Positions 39,261 through 49,087 of a stretch of 64,000 bases of DNA are shown here, one piece after another; within the stretch, counting starts at the first letter, position 1, and each line of letters begins with the position of its first letter. The DNA comes from Solimonas sp. SE-A11 (GTDB lineage: Bacteria > Pseudomonadota > Gammaproteobacteria > Nevskiales > Nevskiaceae). The DNA lies in contig NZ_JAUASX010000019.1 in NCBI RefSeq assembly GCF_030345715.1, positions 38,592 through 102,591 of the forward strand, in the 5' to 3' direction. The notes under the pieces were generated by a model. It did not search any database and was not told where the DNA came from. It saw only the letters and a list, made by a program, of their open reading frames with translations. The position numbers and the translations under genes were made by a program.

Positions 39261-40469
39261 TTGCGCAATACGCTCTACATCCGCCTGCGTGCCACCGATC
39301 CTGGCACCGACACGGCCTATTGCATCGCGTCGCCGCAGGCCGTGGCCTCGTTCCCGGTGCAGCATGCGCCGCTGGAAACGATCCTGCTGAAGGCCGCCGG
39401 CCACCGCGTTGTGGTCCTGGTGCCCGCCGCGGATGTACGCCTGGCCGCAGTCGACGTGCCGGCCCGCCAGGCCACCAAGGTGTTGCAGGCCGCCCCCTAC
39501 GCGCTGGAAGACCAGCTCGCCGAGGACGTCGACACCCTGCACTTCGCCCTCGGCCCGCGCCAGAAGGACGGCCGCTGGCCGGTGGCCGTGGTGGCCCGCG
39601 CCAAGATGGACGAATGGCTGCGCCCCTTCACCGAGCGCGGCCTGATCCCGGACCTGATGCTGCCCGACGCCCTGTGCCTGGCGCCGGCCGACCAGGAGCG
39701 CTGGAGCGCCCTGGCCGAGAACGACCAGGTGCTGGTGCGCAATGCCGCCTTCTCCGCCTTCGCCTGCAGCCCCGATGACCTGGAACTGATGCTCCAGCTC
39801 GCCGATCCGGACAAGAAGGCCACGCTGCGCATCATCGTGCCGCGCGATGCCTCGCCAGACTTCACCCGCCTGGCCTGGCCGGTGGAACTGCTGCCCGGCT
39901 TCATCTCCCCCCTGGAGGCCCTGCTCCAGAGCCAGCGCCCCGAGAACGGCATCGACCTGCTGCAGGGCCGCTACTCGCAGCGTGAGGACCTGCTGCGCCT
40001 GTGGCAACCCTGGAAGATCACCGCGGCCCTGCTGGCGCTATGGATCATCGCAGCCGCCGTCCTGCACGGCCTGTCCGGCTGGCAGCTGCGCAAGCAGTTG
40101 CAGCAGCAGGAAGACGCCAACGTGCAGCGCTACCAGCAGCTGTTCCCGGCGGAGACCCGCATCGTCGACCTGCCCGCGCAGGTCGAACAGCAGTTCGCCG
40201 CGCTCAAGGGTGGCAAGGGTGGCGGCGGCCTGCTGCCGCTGATGCAGGTGCTGGCGGACGCCCTGGCGGCCGCCCCCGGCCTGACGCTGCAGGGCGTGCA
40301 GTACCGCGACGGCGCGGTCTATGCCGCACTCAGCGGCAGCAGCTTGCAGCCGCTGGAAGTCCTGCGCGCCTGGTTCGCCCAGCCGCGAGGCGCCAGCCTG
40401 GACGTGCAATCCGCGAACTCCGGCTCCGAAGGCGCGCAGATCCGCATCAAGCTGAGCCCTGGCCCATGA
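39261..40469 (+). CDS. gspL: type II secretion inner-membrane protein GspL
   Basis: 402 residues. The N-terminal cytoplasmic actin-like part includes YALEDQLAEDVDTLHFALG, and ENGIDLLQGRYSQREDLLRLW precedes one membrane segment (ITAALLALWIIAAAVLHGL). The periplasmic part is ferredoxin-like. GspL recruits the ATPase GspE. The start appears to be TTG at 39261 (LRNTLYIRLRATDPG). It overlaps gspM by four bases. Confidence 0.92.
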   Translation: MRNTLYIRLRATDPGTDTAYCIASPQAVASFPVQHAPLETILLKAAGHRVVVLVPAADVRLAAVDVPARQATKVLQAAPYALEDQLAEDVDTLHFALGPRQKDGRWPVAVVARAKMDEWLRPFTERGLIPDLMLPDALCLAPADQERWSALAENDQVLVRNAAFSAFACSPDDLELMLQLADPDKKATLRIIVPRDASPDFTRLAWPVELLPGFISPLEALLQSQRPENGIDLLQGRYSQREDLLRLWQPWKITAALLALWIIAAAVLHGLSGWQLRKQLQQQEDANVQRYQQLFPAETRIVDLPAQVEQQFAALKGGKGGGGLLPLMQVLADALAAAPGLTLQGVQYRDGAVYAALSGSSLQPLEVLRAWFAQPRGASLDVQSANSGSEGAQIRIKLSPGP

Positions 40470-40957
40470 ACGCCAACATCGCACGCCTCAAGGAGTGGCT
40501 CGCCCAGCTCGCCCCGCGCGAGCGCTGGATGGTCCTGCTGTGCGCCGTCGTCGTCGGGTTCGCCGTGCTGTACGGCGGCATCTGGCAGCCGCTGGTCAAG
40601 GCGCAGAAACAGCGCGAGGAAGCGCTGGTTTCCGCTCGCCAGGTGGCCGGACGCATCGAGGAACTGGCTGCACTGTCGCAGGCCAGCGCCGGTCGCAGCA
40701 GGCCGGTGGACCGCACGTCCTCGATCCTGGGCGTGGTCGATCAGGGTGCCCGCAACACGCTGGGCAAGCAGCCCACCCGCATCCAGCCCGAGGGTGACCG
40801 CGAGGTCAAGGTCTGGGTCGAGGACGTGTCCTTCGACAACCTGCTGCGCTGGCTGCAGGAACTGGAACTGCGCTACGGCATCCACGCCCAGACGGCGGAG
40901 ATCGAGAAGCAGTCGGCTCCCGGCGTGGTCAGCGCGCAACTCTCCTTGGTACGTTGA
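40466..40957 (+). CDS. gspM: type II secretion inner-membrane protein GspM
   Basis: 163 residues. A short cytoplasmic start with LAPRERWMVLLCAVVVGFAV gives one membrane segment, followed by YGGIWQPLVKAQKQREEAL, a coiled region and a small ferredoxin-like periplasmic domain (VKVWVEDVSFDNLLRWLQEL). GspM partners GspL. The ATG overlaps the gspL stop, and the TGA shares its last base with the gspN ATG. Confidence 0.92.
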   Translation: MNANIARLKEWLAQLAPRERWMVLLCAVVVGFAVLYGGIWQPLVKAQKQREEALVSARQVAGRIEELAALSQASAGRSRPVDRTSSILGVVDQGARNTLGKQPTRIQPEGDREVKVWVEDVSFDNLLRWLQELELRYGIHAQTAEIEKQSAPGVVSAQLSLVR

Positions 40958-41742
40958 TGAAGATCCGCAGCCTCCTGTTGCTCGGCCTGGGCTTCCTGGT
41001 CGTCGCCCTGGTGGTACAGGCGCCCGCCGCCAGCGTCTATGCCTGGCTCAAGCCCAAGGATCGGCCGCTGCCGGTGGAGCTGTTCGGCCTGGAGGGCCGC
41101 CTGATCGACGGCCGGGTGGCCGGCGTCGTGCGCAACGGCAATACCCTGGTGTCCGACCTGCGCTGGCAGCTGCAGCCGTCCCAGCTCCTGCTGGGCCGCC
41201 TCGGCCTGGCCCTGCAGTCCACCCGCGACCCGGTGCTGCTGGATGGCAAGGTCTCGGTCTCTCCCCTGGGTACCCTGCGGCTGGCCGGCCTGCGTGCCAA
41301 TGGCGGCCTGCGCCCCCTGGCCGCTGCCGCCGGCTTCCCCTTCATTCCGCTGGATGGCCAGCTCGGCCTTGATATCCGCGAGTTGCGCATGGCCAAAGGC
41401 CGCCTGCAGCAGGCCGAGGCCACCGTGGACCTGCAGGGCCTGGCCTGGGCGCTGGGTCAGCCGACACCGCTGGGCGACTTCCGCGCCGAGATCACCACCG
41501 AGGACGGCAGCATCGTCGCCCAGCTCTCCTCCGTTTCCGGCCCGCTGGAGCTCAGCGGCGAGGCCCGCCTGGCACCGGACCAGAACTACGAGCTGAACCT
41601 GCGTGCCCGCGCCAAGCCCGGCGCACCGCCGATGCTGCCCAACCTGCTGATGCAGATGGGCCCGCCGGATGCTCAGGGCTTCCATACGCTCAAGCGCCAG
41701 GGCCTGCTGCCTGGCGCGCCGCCGCCCGAGGCCGCGCCGTAA
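40957..41742 (+). CDS. gspN: type II secretion system protein GspN
   Basis: 261 residues with an N-terminal membrane anchor (LLLLGLGFLVVALVVQAPAA) and a mostly beta periplasmic domain: LFGLEGRLIDGRVAGVVRNG, VSDLRWQLQPSQLLLGRLGL and ELSGEARLAPDQNYEL. GspN is an accessory component present only in some systems. It starts on the last base of the gspM stop and its TAA shares a base with the next ATG, so the Nudix gene is coupled to the operon. Confidence 0.9.
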   Translation: MKIRSLLLLGLGFLVVALVVQAPAASVYAWLKPKDRPLPVELFGLEGRLIDGRVAGVVRNGNTLVSDLRWQLQPSQLLLGRLGLALQSTRDPVLLDGKVSVSPLGTLRLAGLRANGGLRPLAAAAGFPFIPLDGQLGLDIRELRMAKGRLQQAEATVDLQGLAWALGQPTPLGDFRAEITTEDGSIVAQLSSVSGPLELSGEARLAPDQNYELNLRARAKPGAPPMLPNLLMQMGPPDAQGFHTLKRQGLLPGAPPPEAAP

Positions 41743-42188
41743 TGAGCTGGACGCCGCACGTCGTCGTCGCCTGCGTGGTCGAGCGGGACGGTCGCTTCCT
41801 GCTGGTGGAGGAACGCATCGCCGGCGAGATGCGCATGAACCAACCGGCCGGTCATTGGGAGCAGGGTGAAACCCTGGTCCAGGGCGCCATCCGCGAGACG
41901 CTGGAAGAAAGCGCCTGGGACGTCGAGCCGACCCACGTACTGGGTCTCTATCACCATGACCCGGTCGACCTCGGCTACGGCTTCCTGCGCATCGCCTTCA
42001 TCGCCAAGGCCCTGCGCGAGCGCCCGAATCACCAGCTGGACGAGGGCATCGAGCGTGCCGTGTGGCTGACCCGCGACGAGATCGCGGCCTCCGTCGCCCT
42101 GCACCGCAGCCCGATGGTCCTGCGCTGTGTCGACGACTACCTGGCCGGACAGCGCTTCCCCCTGTCGATGCTCGCGCATCTCGACTGA
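41742..42188 (+). CDS. Nudix hydrolase, NudJ-like
   Basis: 148 residues. The Nudix box is intact: GHWEQGETLVQGAIRETLEE plus SAWDV. The start TPHVVVACVVERDGRFLLVE and the box context MNQPAGHWE resemble NudJ, which hydrolyses thiamin pyrophosphate pyrimidine and nucleoside di- and triphosphates and sits next to mnmA in enterobacteria. Here mnmA follows after seven bases, supporting that assignment. The ATG overlaps the gspN stop by one base. Confidence 0.9.
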   Translation: MSWTPHVVVACVVERDGRFLLVEERIAGEMRMNQPAGHWEQGETLVQGAIRETLEESAWDVEPTHVLGLYHHDPVDLGYGFLRIAFIAKALRERPNHQLDEGIERAVWLTRDEIAASVALHRSPMVLRCVDDYLAGQRFPLSMLAHLD

Positions 42189-42195
42189 GCCTGCG

Positions 42196-43320
42196 GTGGC
42201 CGGCCAGCAGCATGTCGTCGTCGGCCTCTCCGGAGGCGTCGATTCCTCCGTCTCCGCATACCTGCTGAAGGAACAGGGTTACCGCGTCAGCGGTCTGTTC
42301 ATGGTCAACTGGACCGAGGACGAAGAGGGCTACTGCACCAGCGCGCAGGACTATCAGGACGCTCGCGCGGTCTGCGAGGAGCTGGACATCCCCCTGCACC
42401 GCGTGGATTTCTCGAAGGAATACCGCGATCGTGTTTTTGCCCGCTTCCTGGCCGACTACGAGGCTGGCAAGACCCCGAACCCCGACGTACTGTGCAACCG
42501 CGAGGTCAAGTTCCAGCCCTTCCGCGAGTACGCCCTGCGCCTGGGTGCCGACTGGATCGCCACCGGCCATTACGCGCGCATCGAACACGGCGACGGCGGC
42601 CCACGGCTGCTGCGCTCGGTTACCGAGGACAAGGACCAGACCTACTTCCTGGCTGCGGTAGCCCGCGAGCACCTGGAGCGCGTGCTGTTCCCGGTCGGCG
42701 GGCTGACTAAGCCTGAGGTGCGCGAGATCGCGCGCCGGGCCGGGCTGCCGGTGCACCGCAAGAAGGACTCCACCGGCATCTGCTTCATCGGCGAGCGCGA
42801 ATTCCAGGAGTTCCTGTCCAATTACCTGAAACCCAATCCCGGCCCCATGCTGGACGAGGCCGGGGCCATCGTCGGCCGGCACCAGGGCCTGATGTTCTAT
42901 ACGCCGGGCCAGCGCAAGGGCCTGATGATCGGCGGTCGCAAGGGCGCCCGCGACGCGCCCTGGTACGTGGTCGCCAAGGACCCGGGTCGCAACGCCCTGA
43001 TCGTGGCCCAGGACTCGCGGCACCCGCTGCTGATGTCACGCCGGGTCGACACCGGACCCTTCCATTGGATTCGGCGCCCCGACCCGCTGCCGCAGCACCT
43101 GCAGGCGCGCATCCGGCATCGCCAGGAGCTGCAGGCCTGCGGCGTCGAAGCGTTGCCGGATGGCGGGCTCCGCGTCGTTTTCGAGCAGCCGCAGCGCGCC
43201 GCCGTCAGCGGCCAGTTCCTGGTGCTCTACGATGGTGCGGAATGTCTGGGCGGAGGGGAAATCCAGTCTGCGGAGCCCCTGATCCCGGGTTCCGGGGGCG
43301 GCGACCCCGGAGTTGGCTGA
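42196..43320 (+). CDS. mnmA: tRNA-specific 2-thiouridylase MnmA
   Basis: 374 residues from a GTG start (VAGQQHVVVGLSGGVDSSVS), chosen because it is seven bases after the Nudix gene and next to the PP-loop motif SGGVDSS. The two catalytic cysteines are in NPDVLCNREVKF and STGICFIGER. FMVNWTEDEEGYC, TGHYARI and KDQTYFLAAV are family segments. It puts the sulfur on U34 of tRNA Lys, Glu and Gln. The last ten residues are Gly-rich and extend past the conserved fold. Confidence 0.95.
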   Translation: MAGQQHVVVGLSGGVDSSVSAYLLKEQGYRVSGLFMVNWTEDEEGYCTSAQDYQDARAVCEELDIPLHRVDFSKEYRDRVFARFLADYEAGKTPNPDVLCNREVKFQPFREYALRLGADWIATGHYARIEHGDGGPRLLRSVTEDKDQTYFLAAVAREHLERVLFPVGGLTKPEVREIARRAGLPVHRKKDSTGICFIGEREFQEFLSNYLKPNPGPMLDEAGAIVGRHQGLMFYTPGQRKGLMIGGRKGARDAPWYVVAKDPGRNALIVAQDSRHPLLMSRRVDTGPFHWIRRPDPLPQHLQARIRHRQELQACGVEALPDGGLRVVFEQPQRAAVSGQFLVLYDGAECLGGGEIQSAEPLIPGSGGGDPGVG

Positions 43321-43379
43321 AAATCCTCGCGGACAGGATGTTTTGACCCTGTCAGGGCGGTCCGCGGAGCAGCCTCCGC

Positions 43380-43388
43380 TGATATAAT
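43380..43388 (+). promoter_or_regulatory. extended -10 promoter upstream of acnB
   Basis: TGATATAAT combines a TGn extension with a consensus TATAAT, 102 bases before the acnB ATG. A GCGGAG-CAGC-CTCCGC hairpin (43364-43379) lies directly upstream. No clear -35 is present at the right distance; the TTGACC at 43343 is too far away. Confidence 0.6.
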
Positions 43389-43489
43389 GCTCGGCGCACT
43401 GCGCCAGACCGATAGCTTCTGCTCCCAGGATCGCGGCCCGCGCGGCGCTCGTAGCCCTCCGCCTTCTCAACATCGGACTGCCAAACACC

Positions 43490-46081
43490 ATGCTGCAAGC
43501 CTATCGCCAACACGCTGCCGAGCGCGCCGCCCTCGGCATTCCGCCGCTGTCGCTGTCTGCCCAGCAGACCGCCGAAGTGATCGAACTGATCAAGAACCCG
43601 CCGGCGGGCGAAGAGGCCTTCCTGCTCGACCTGCTGACCCATCGCGTCCCGCCGGGCGTTGACGACGCCGCCAAGGTCAAGGCCTCGTTCCTGACCGCGG
43701 TCGCCGATGGTGAGGTGAAATGCGGCTTGATCTCGCGCGCCAAGGCCACCGAGCTGCTCGGCACCATGGTCGGCGGCTACAACGTCAAGCCGCTGATCGA
43801 CCTGCTGCCGGATGCCGAAGTCGGCGCCGTGGCCGCCGAGGCGCTGAAGAAAACGCTGCTGATGTTCGACTTCTTCCACGACGTGGCCGAGCTGGCCAAG
43901 AACGGCAACGCCAACGCCAAGGCCGTGATCCAGTCCTGGGCCGACGCCGAGTGGTTCACCAACCGCCCTGAAGTCGCCAAGAAGATCACCGTCACCGTGT
44001 TCAAGGTGCCCGGCGAAACCAACACCGATGACCTGTCCCCCGCTCCGGATGCCTGGAGCCGTCCGGACATCCCGCTGCACTACCTCGCCATGCTGAAGAT
44101 GACCCGCTCCGACGCGGCCTTCAAGCCGGAAGAAGACGGCAAGCGCGGCCCCATCCAGTTCATCGAAGACCTGAAGAAGAAGGGCCACATCGTTGCCTAC
44201 GTCGGCGACGTCGTCGGCACCGGCTCCTCGCGCAAGTCCGCCACCAACAGCGTGATCTGGGCCACGGGCGAGGACATCCCCTTCGTCCCGAACAAGCGCT
44301 TCGGCGGCGTCACGCTCGGCGGCAAGATCGCCCCGATCTTCTTCAACACCCAGGAAGACTCCGGCTCGCTGCCGATCGAAGTCGACGTCTCCAAGTTCGA
44401 GATGGGTGACGTCATCGACATCTTCCCCTACGAGGGCAAGATCGAGAAGAACGGCGCCGTTGCTGCCAACTTCGAGCTCAAGAGCCAGGTGCTGCTCGAC
44501 GAAGTGCGCGCCGGCGGCCGCATCAACCTGATCATCGGCCGCTCGCTGACCGGCAAGGCCCGTGAGTTGCTCGGCCTGCCCGCGTCGACGCTGTTCCGAC
44601 TGCCGCAGACCCCGAAGGACACCGGCAAGGGCTACACCCTGGTGCAGAAGATGGTCGGCCGCGCCTGCGGTCTTCCGGAAGGCCAGGGCATGCGCCCCGG
44701 CACCTACTGCGAACCGAAGATGACCACGGTCGGCTCGCAGGACACCACCGGCCCGATGACCCGCGACGAGCTCAAGGATCTCGCCTGCCTCGGCTTCTCC
44801 GCCGACCTGGTGATGCAGTCCTTCTGCCACACCGCCGCCTACCCGAAGCCGGTCGACGTCAAGACGCACCGCGAGCTGCCCGCGTTCATCTCCAACCGTG
44901 GCGGCGTCGCCCTGCGTCCGGGCGACGGCGTGATCCACTCCTGGCTCAACCGCCTGCTGCTGCCGGACACCGTCGGCACCGGCGGCGACTCGCACACCCG
45001 CTTCCCGATCGGCGTCTCCTTCCCGGCCGGCTCCGGCCTGGTGGCCTTCGCGGCCGCCACCGGCGTGATGCCGCTGGACATGCCGGAATCCGTGCTGGTG
45101 CGCTTCAAGGGTGAGATGCAGCCGGGCGTGACGCTGCGCGACTTGGTGCACGCCATCCCGCTGTACGCCATCAAGGCCGGTCTGCTGACTGTGGCCAAGG
45201 CCGGCAAGAAGAACATCTTCTCGGGCCGCGTGCTGGAGATCGAGGGCCTGCCGAACCTCAAGGTCGAACAGGCCTTCGAGCTGTCCGACGCCTCGGCCGA
45301 GCGCTCCGCCGCTGGCTGCACGATCAAGCTCAACAAGGAACCGATGATCGAGTACATGACCTCGAACATCGTGCTCATGAAAAACATGATCGCCGACGGC
45401 TACAAGGACGCGCGCACGCTGGAGCGCCGCATCAAGTCGATGGAAGCCTGGCTGGCCAACCCGCAGCTGCTGGAAGCCGACAAGGACGCCGAGTACGCCG
45501 CTGTGATCGAGATCGATCTCGCCGACATCAAGGAGCCGATCGTCTGCTGCCCGAACGACCCGGATGACGCCAAGTTCCTGTCCGAGGTGGCTGGCACCAA
45601 GATCGACGAGGCCTTCATCGGCTCGTGCATGACCAACATCGGCCACTTCCGCGCCGCCGGCAAGCTGCTGGAAGGCAAGAAGGACATCCCGGTCCGCCTG
45701 TGGGTCGCCCCGCCGACCAAGATGGACGCCGCCGAGCTGACCAAGGAAGGCATCTACAACACCTTCGGCACCGCCGGTGCGCGCACCGAGATGCCGGGCT
45801 GCTCGCTGTGCATGGGCAACCAGGCGCAGATGAAGGAAGGCGCCACGGCGATCTCCACCTCCACCCGCAACTTCCCCAACCGCCTGGGCAAGAACACCAA
45901 CGTGTTCCTCGGCTCGGCGGAACTGGCGGCCATCGCCTCCAAGCTCGGCCGCCTGCCGACGCGCGAGGAGTACCTGGCGGAGACCGGCGTCATCGCCAAG
46001 AACGCGGACAAGATCTACAAGTACATGAACTTCGACCAGATCGAGGAGTATGCGGAGACCGCGAAGGCGGTCACGGCGTAA
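43490..46081 (+). CDS. acnB: aconitate hydratase B
   Basis: 863 residues, close to the 865 of E. coli AcnB, with the typical order of N-terminal HEAT-like domain, swivelling domain and catalytic core. Iron-sulfur cysteines are in [11 protein letters not shown] and [13 protein letters not shown]. Other landmarks are [34 protein letters not shown] and [16 protein letters not shown]. It interconverts citrate and isocitrate in the TCA and glyoxylate cycles. Its own extended -10 promoter and downstream terminator suggest a single-gene unit. Confidence 0.97.
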   Translation: MLQAYRQHAAERAALGIPPLSLSAQQTAEVIELIKNPPAGEEAFLLDLLTHRVPPGVDDAAKVKASFLTAVADGEVKCGLISRAKATELLGTMVGGYNVKPLIDLLPDAEVGAVAAEALKKTLLMFDFFHDVAELAKNGNANAKAVIQSWADAEWFTNRPEVAKKITVTVFKVPGETNTDDLSPAPDAWSRPDIPLHYLAMLKMTRSDAAFKPEEDGKRGPIQFIEDLKKKGHIVAYVGDVVGTGSSRKSATNSVIWATGEDIPFVPNKRFGGVTLGGKIAPIFFNTQEDSGSLPIEVDVSKFEMGDVIDIFPYEGKIEKNGAVAANFELKSQVLLDEVRAGGRINLIIGRSLTGKARELLGLPASTLFRLPQTPKDTGKGYTLVQKMVGRACGLPEGQGMRPGTYCEPKMTTVGSQDTTGPMTRDELKDLACLGFSADLVMQSFCHTAAYPKPVDVKTHRELPAFISNRGGVALRPGDGVIHSWLNRLLLPDTVGTGGDSHTRFPIGVSFPAGSGLVAFAAATGVMPLDMPESVLVRFKGEMQPGVTLRDLVHAIPLYAIKAGLLTVAKAGKKNIFSGRVLEIEGLPNLKVEQAFELSDASAERSAAGCTIKLNKEPMIEYMTSNIVLMKNMIADGYKDARTLERRIKSMEAWLANPQLLEADKDAEYAAVIEIDLADIKEPIVCCPNDPDDAKFLSEVAGTKIDEAFIGSCMTNIGHFRAAGKLLEGKKDIPVRLWVAPPTKMDAAELTKEGIYNTFGTAGARTEMPGCSLCMGNQAQMKEGATAISTSTRNFPNRLGKNTNVFLGSAELAAIASKLGRLPTREEYLAETGVIAKNADKIYKYMNFDQIEEYAETAKAVTA

Positions 46082-46104
46082 AGCCCGGGACTGCTGTTGT
46101 CACC

Positions 46105-46136
46105 AAAAGCCCGCCGACACCCCGGCGGGCTTTTTT
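46105..46136 (+). terminator. rho-independent terminator of acnB
   Basis: A perfect 12-bp stem (46105-46116 with 46123-46134: AAAAGCCCGCCG and its complement) with a six-base loop is followed by T6. It begins 23 bases after the acnB stop. Confidence 0.92.
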
Positions 46137-46311
46137 GTTGCCTGTCTCCCAACCCGGCCTGCCTGCGGGTGGGCAGTAGGACGGCCGGCTTTTTGCTACC
46201 CTCGTGCAGCTTGCCCTGGCGGGAACCGGCCGGGGCTGGCGAGGTCCTACCAGCCTCCCCCTCAGCCACCGCTGCCTCGAATTGGCGGGCAGCCAAACCG
46301 GGAAACGCACC

Positions 46312-48981
<2,670 letters not shown>

Positions 48982-48990
48982 TGGCGCAGC

Positions 48991-49032
48991 CGCAACGAAG
49001 AAGGGGTGCCGAGGCACCCCTTCTTCGTTGCG
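48991..49032. terminator. 42-base perfect inverted repeat after acnA
   Basis: Bases 48991-49010 are exactly complementary to 49013-49032 with only two bases between, so the RNA stem could reach 18 or more pairs around a GGTGCC core. It begins nine bases after the acnA stop. The arm contains TTCTTCG instead of a pure T run, so it is probably a strong but imperfect terminator, usable on both strands. Confidence 0.65.
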
Positions 49033-49039
49033 GGAGAAG

Positions 49040-49061
49040 AAAAGCCCGGGCGAACCCGGGC
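49040..49061 (-). terminator. terminator of the metalloprotease gene (minus strand)
   Basis: On the minus strand GCCCGGG-TTCG-CCCGGGC is followed by TTTTCTTCT. The stem is seven G/C pairs with a stable TTCG-type loop, and it starts 27 bases after the metalloprotease stop. Confidence 0.8.
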
Positions 49062-49087
49062 AATGAACTGCTGGCAGGCAGGAATCG

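Noticed and set aside
43364..43379. Hairpin GCGGAG-CAGC-CTCCGC as the mnmA terminator
   Set aside because: No T run follows; it abuts the acnB -10 instead, so at most a regulatory hairpin.
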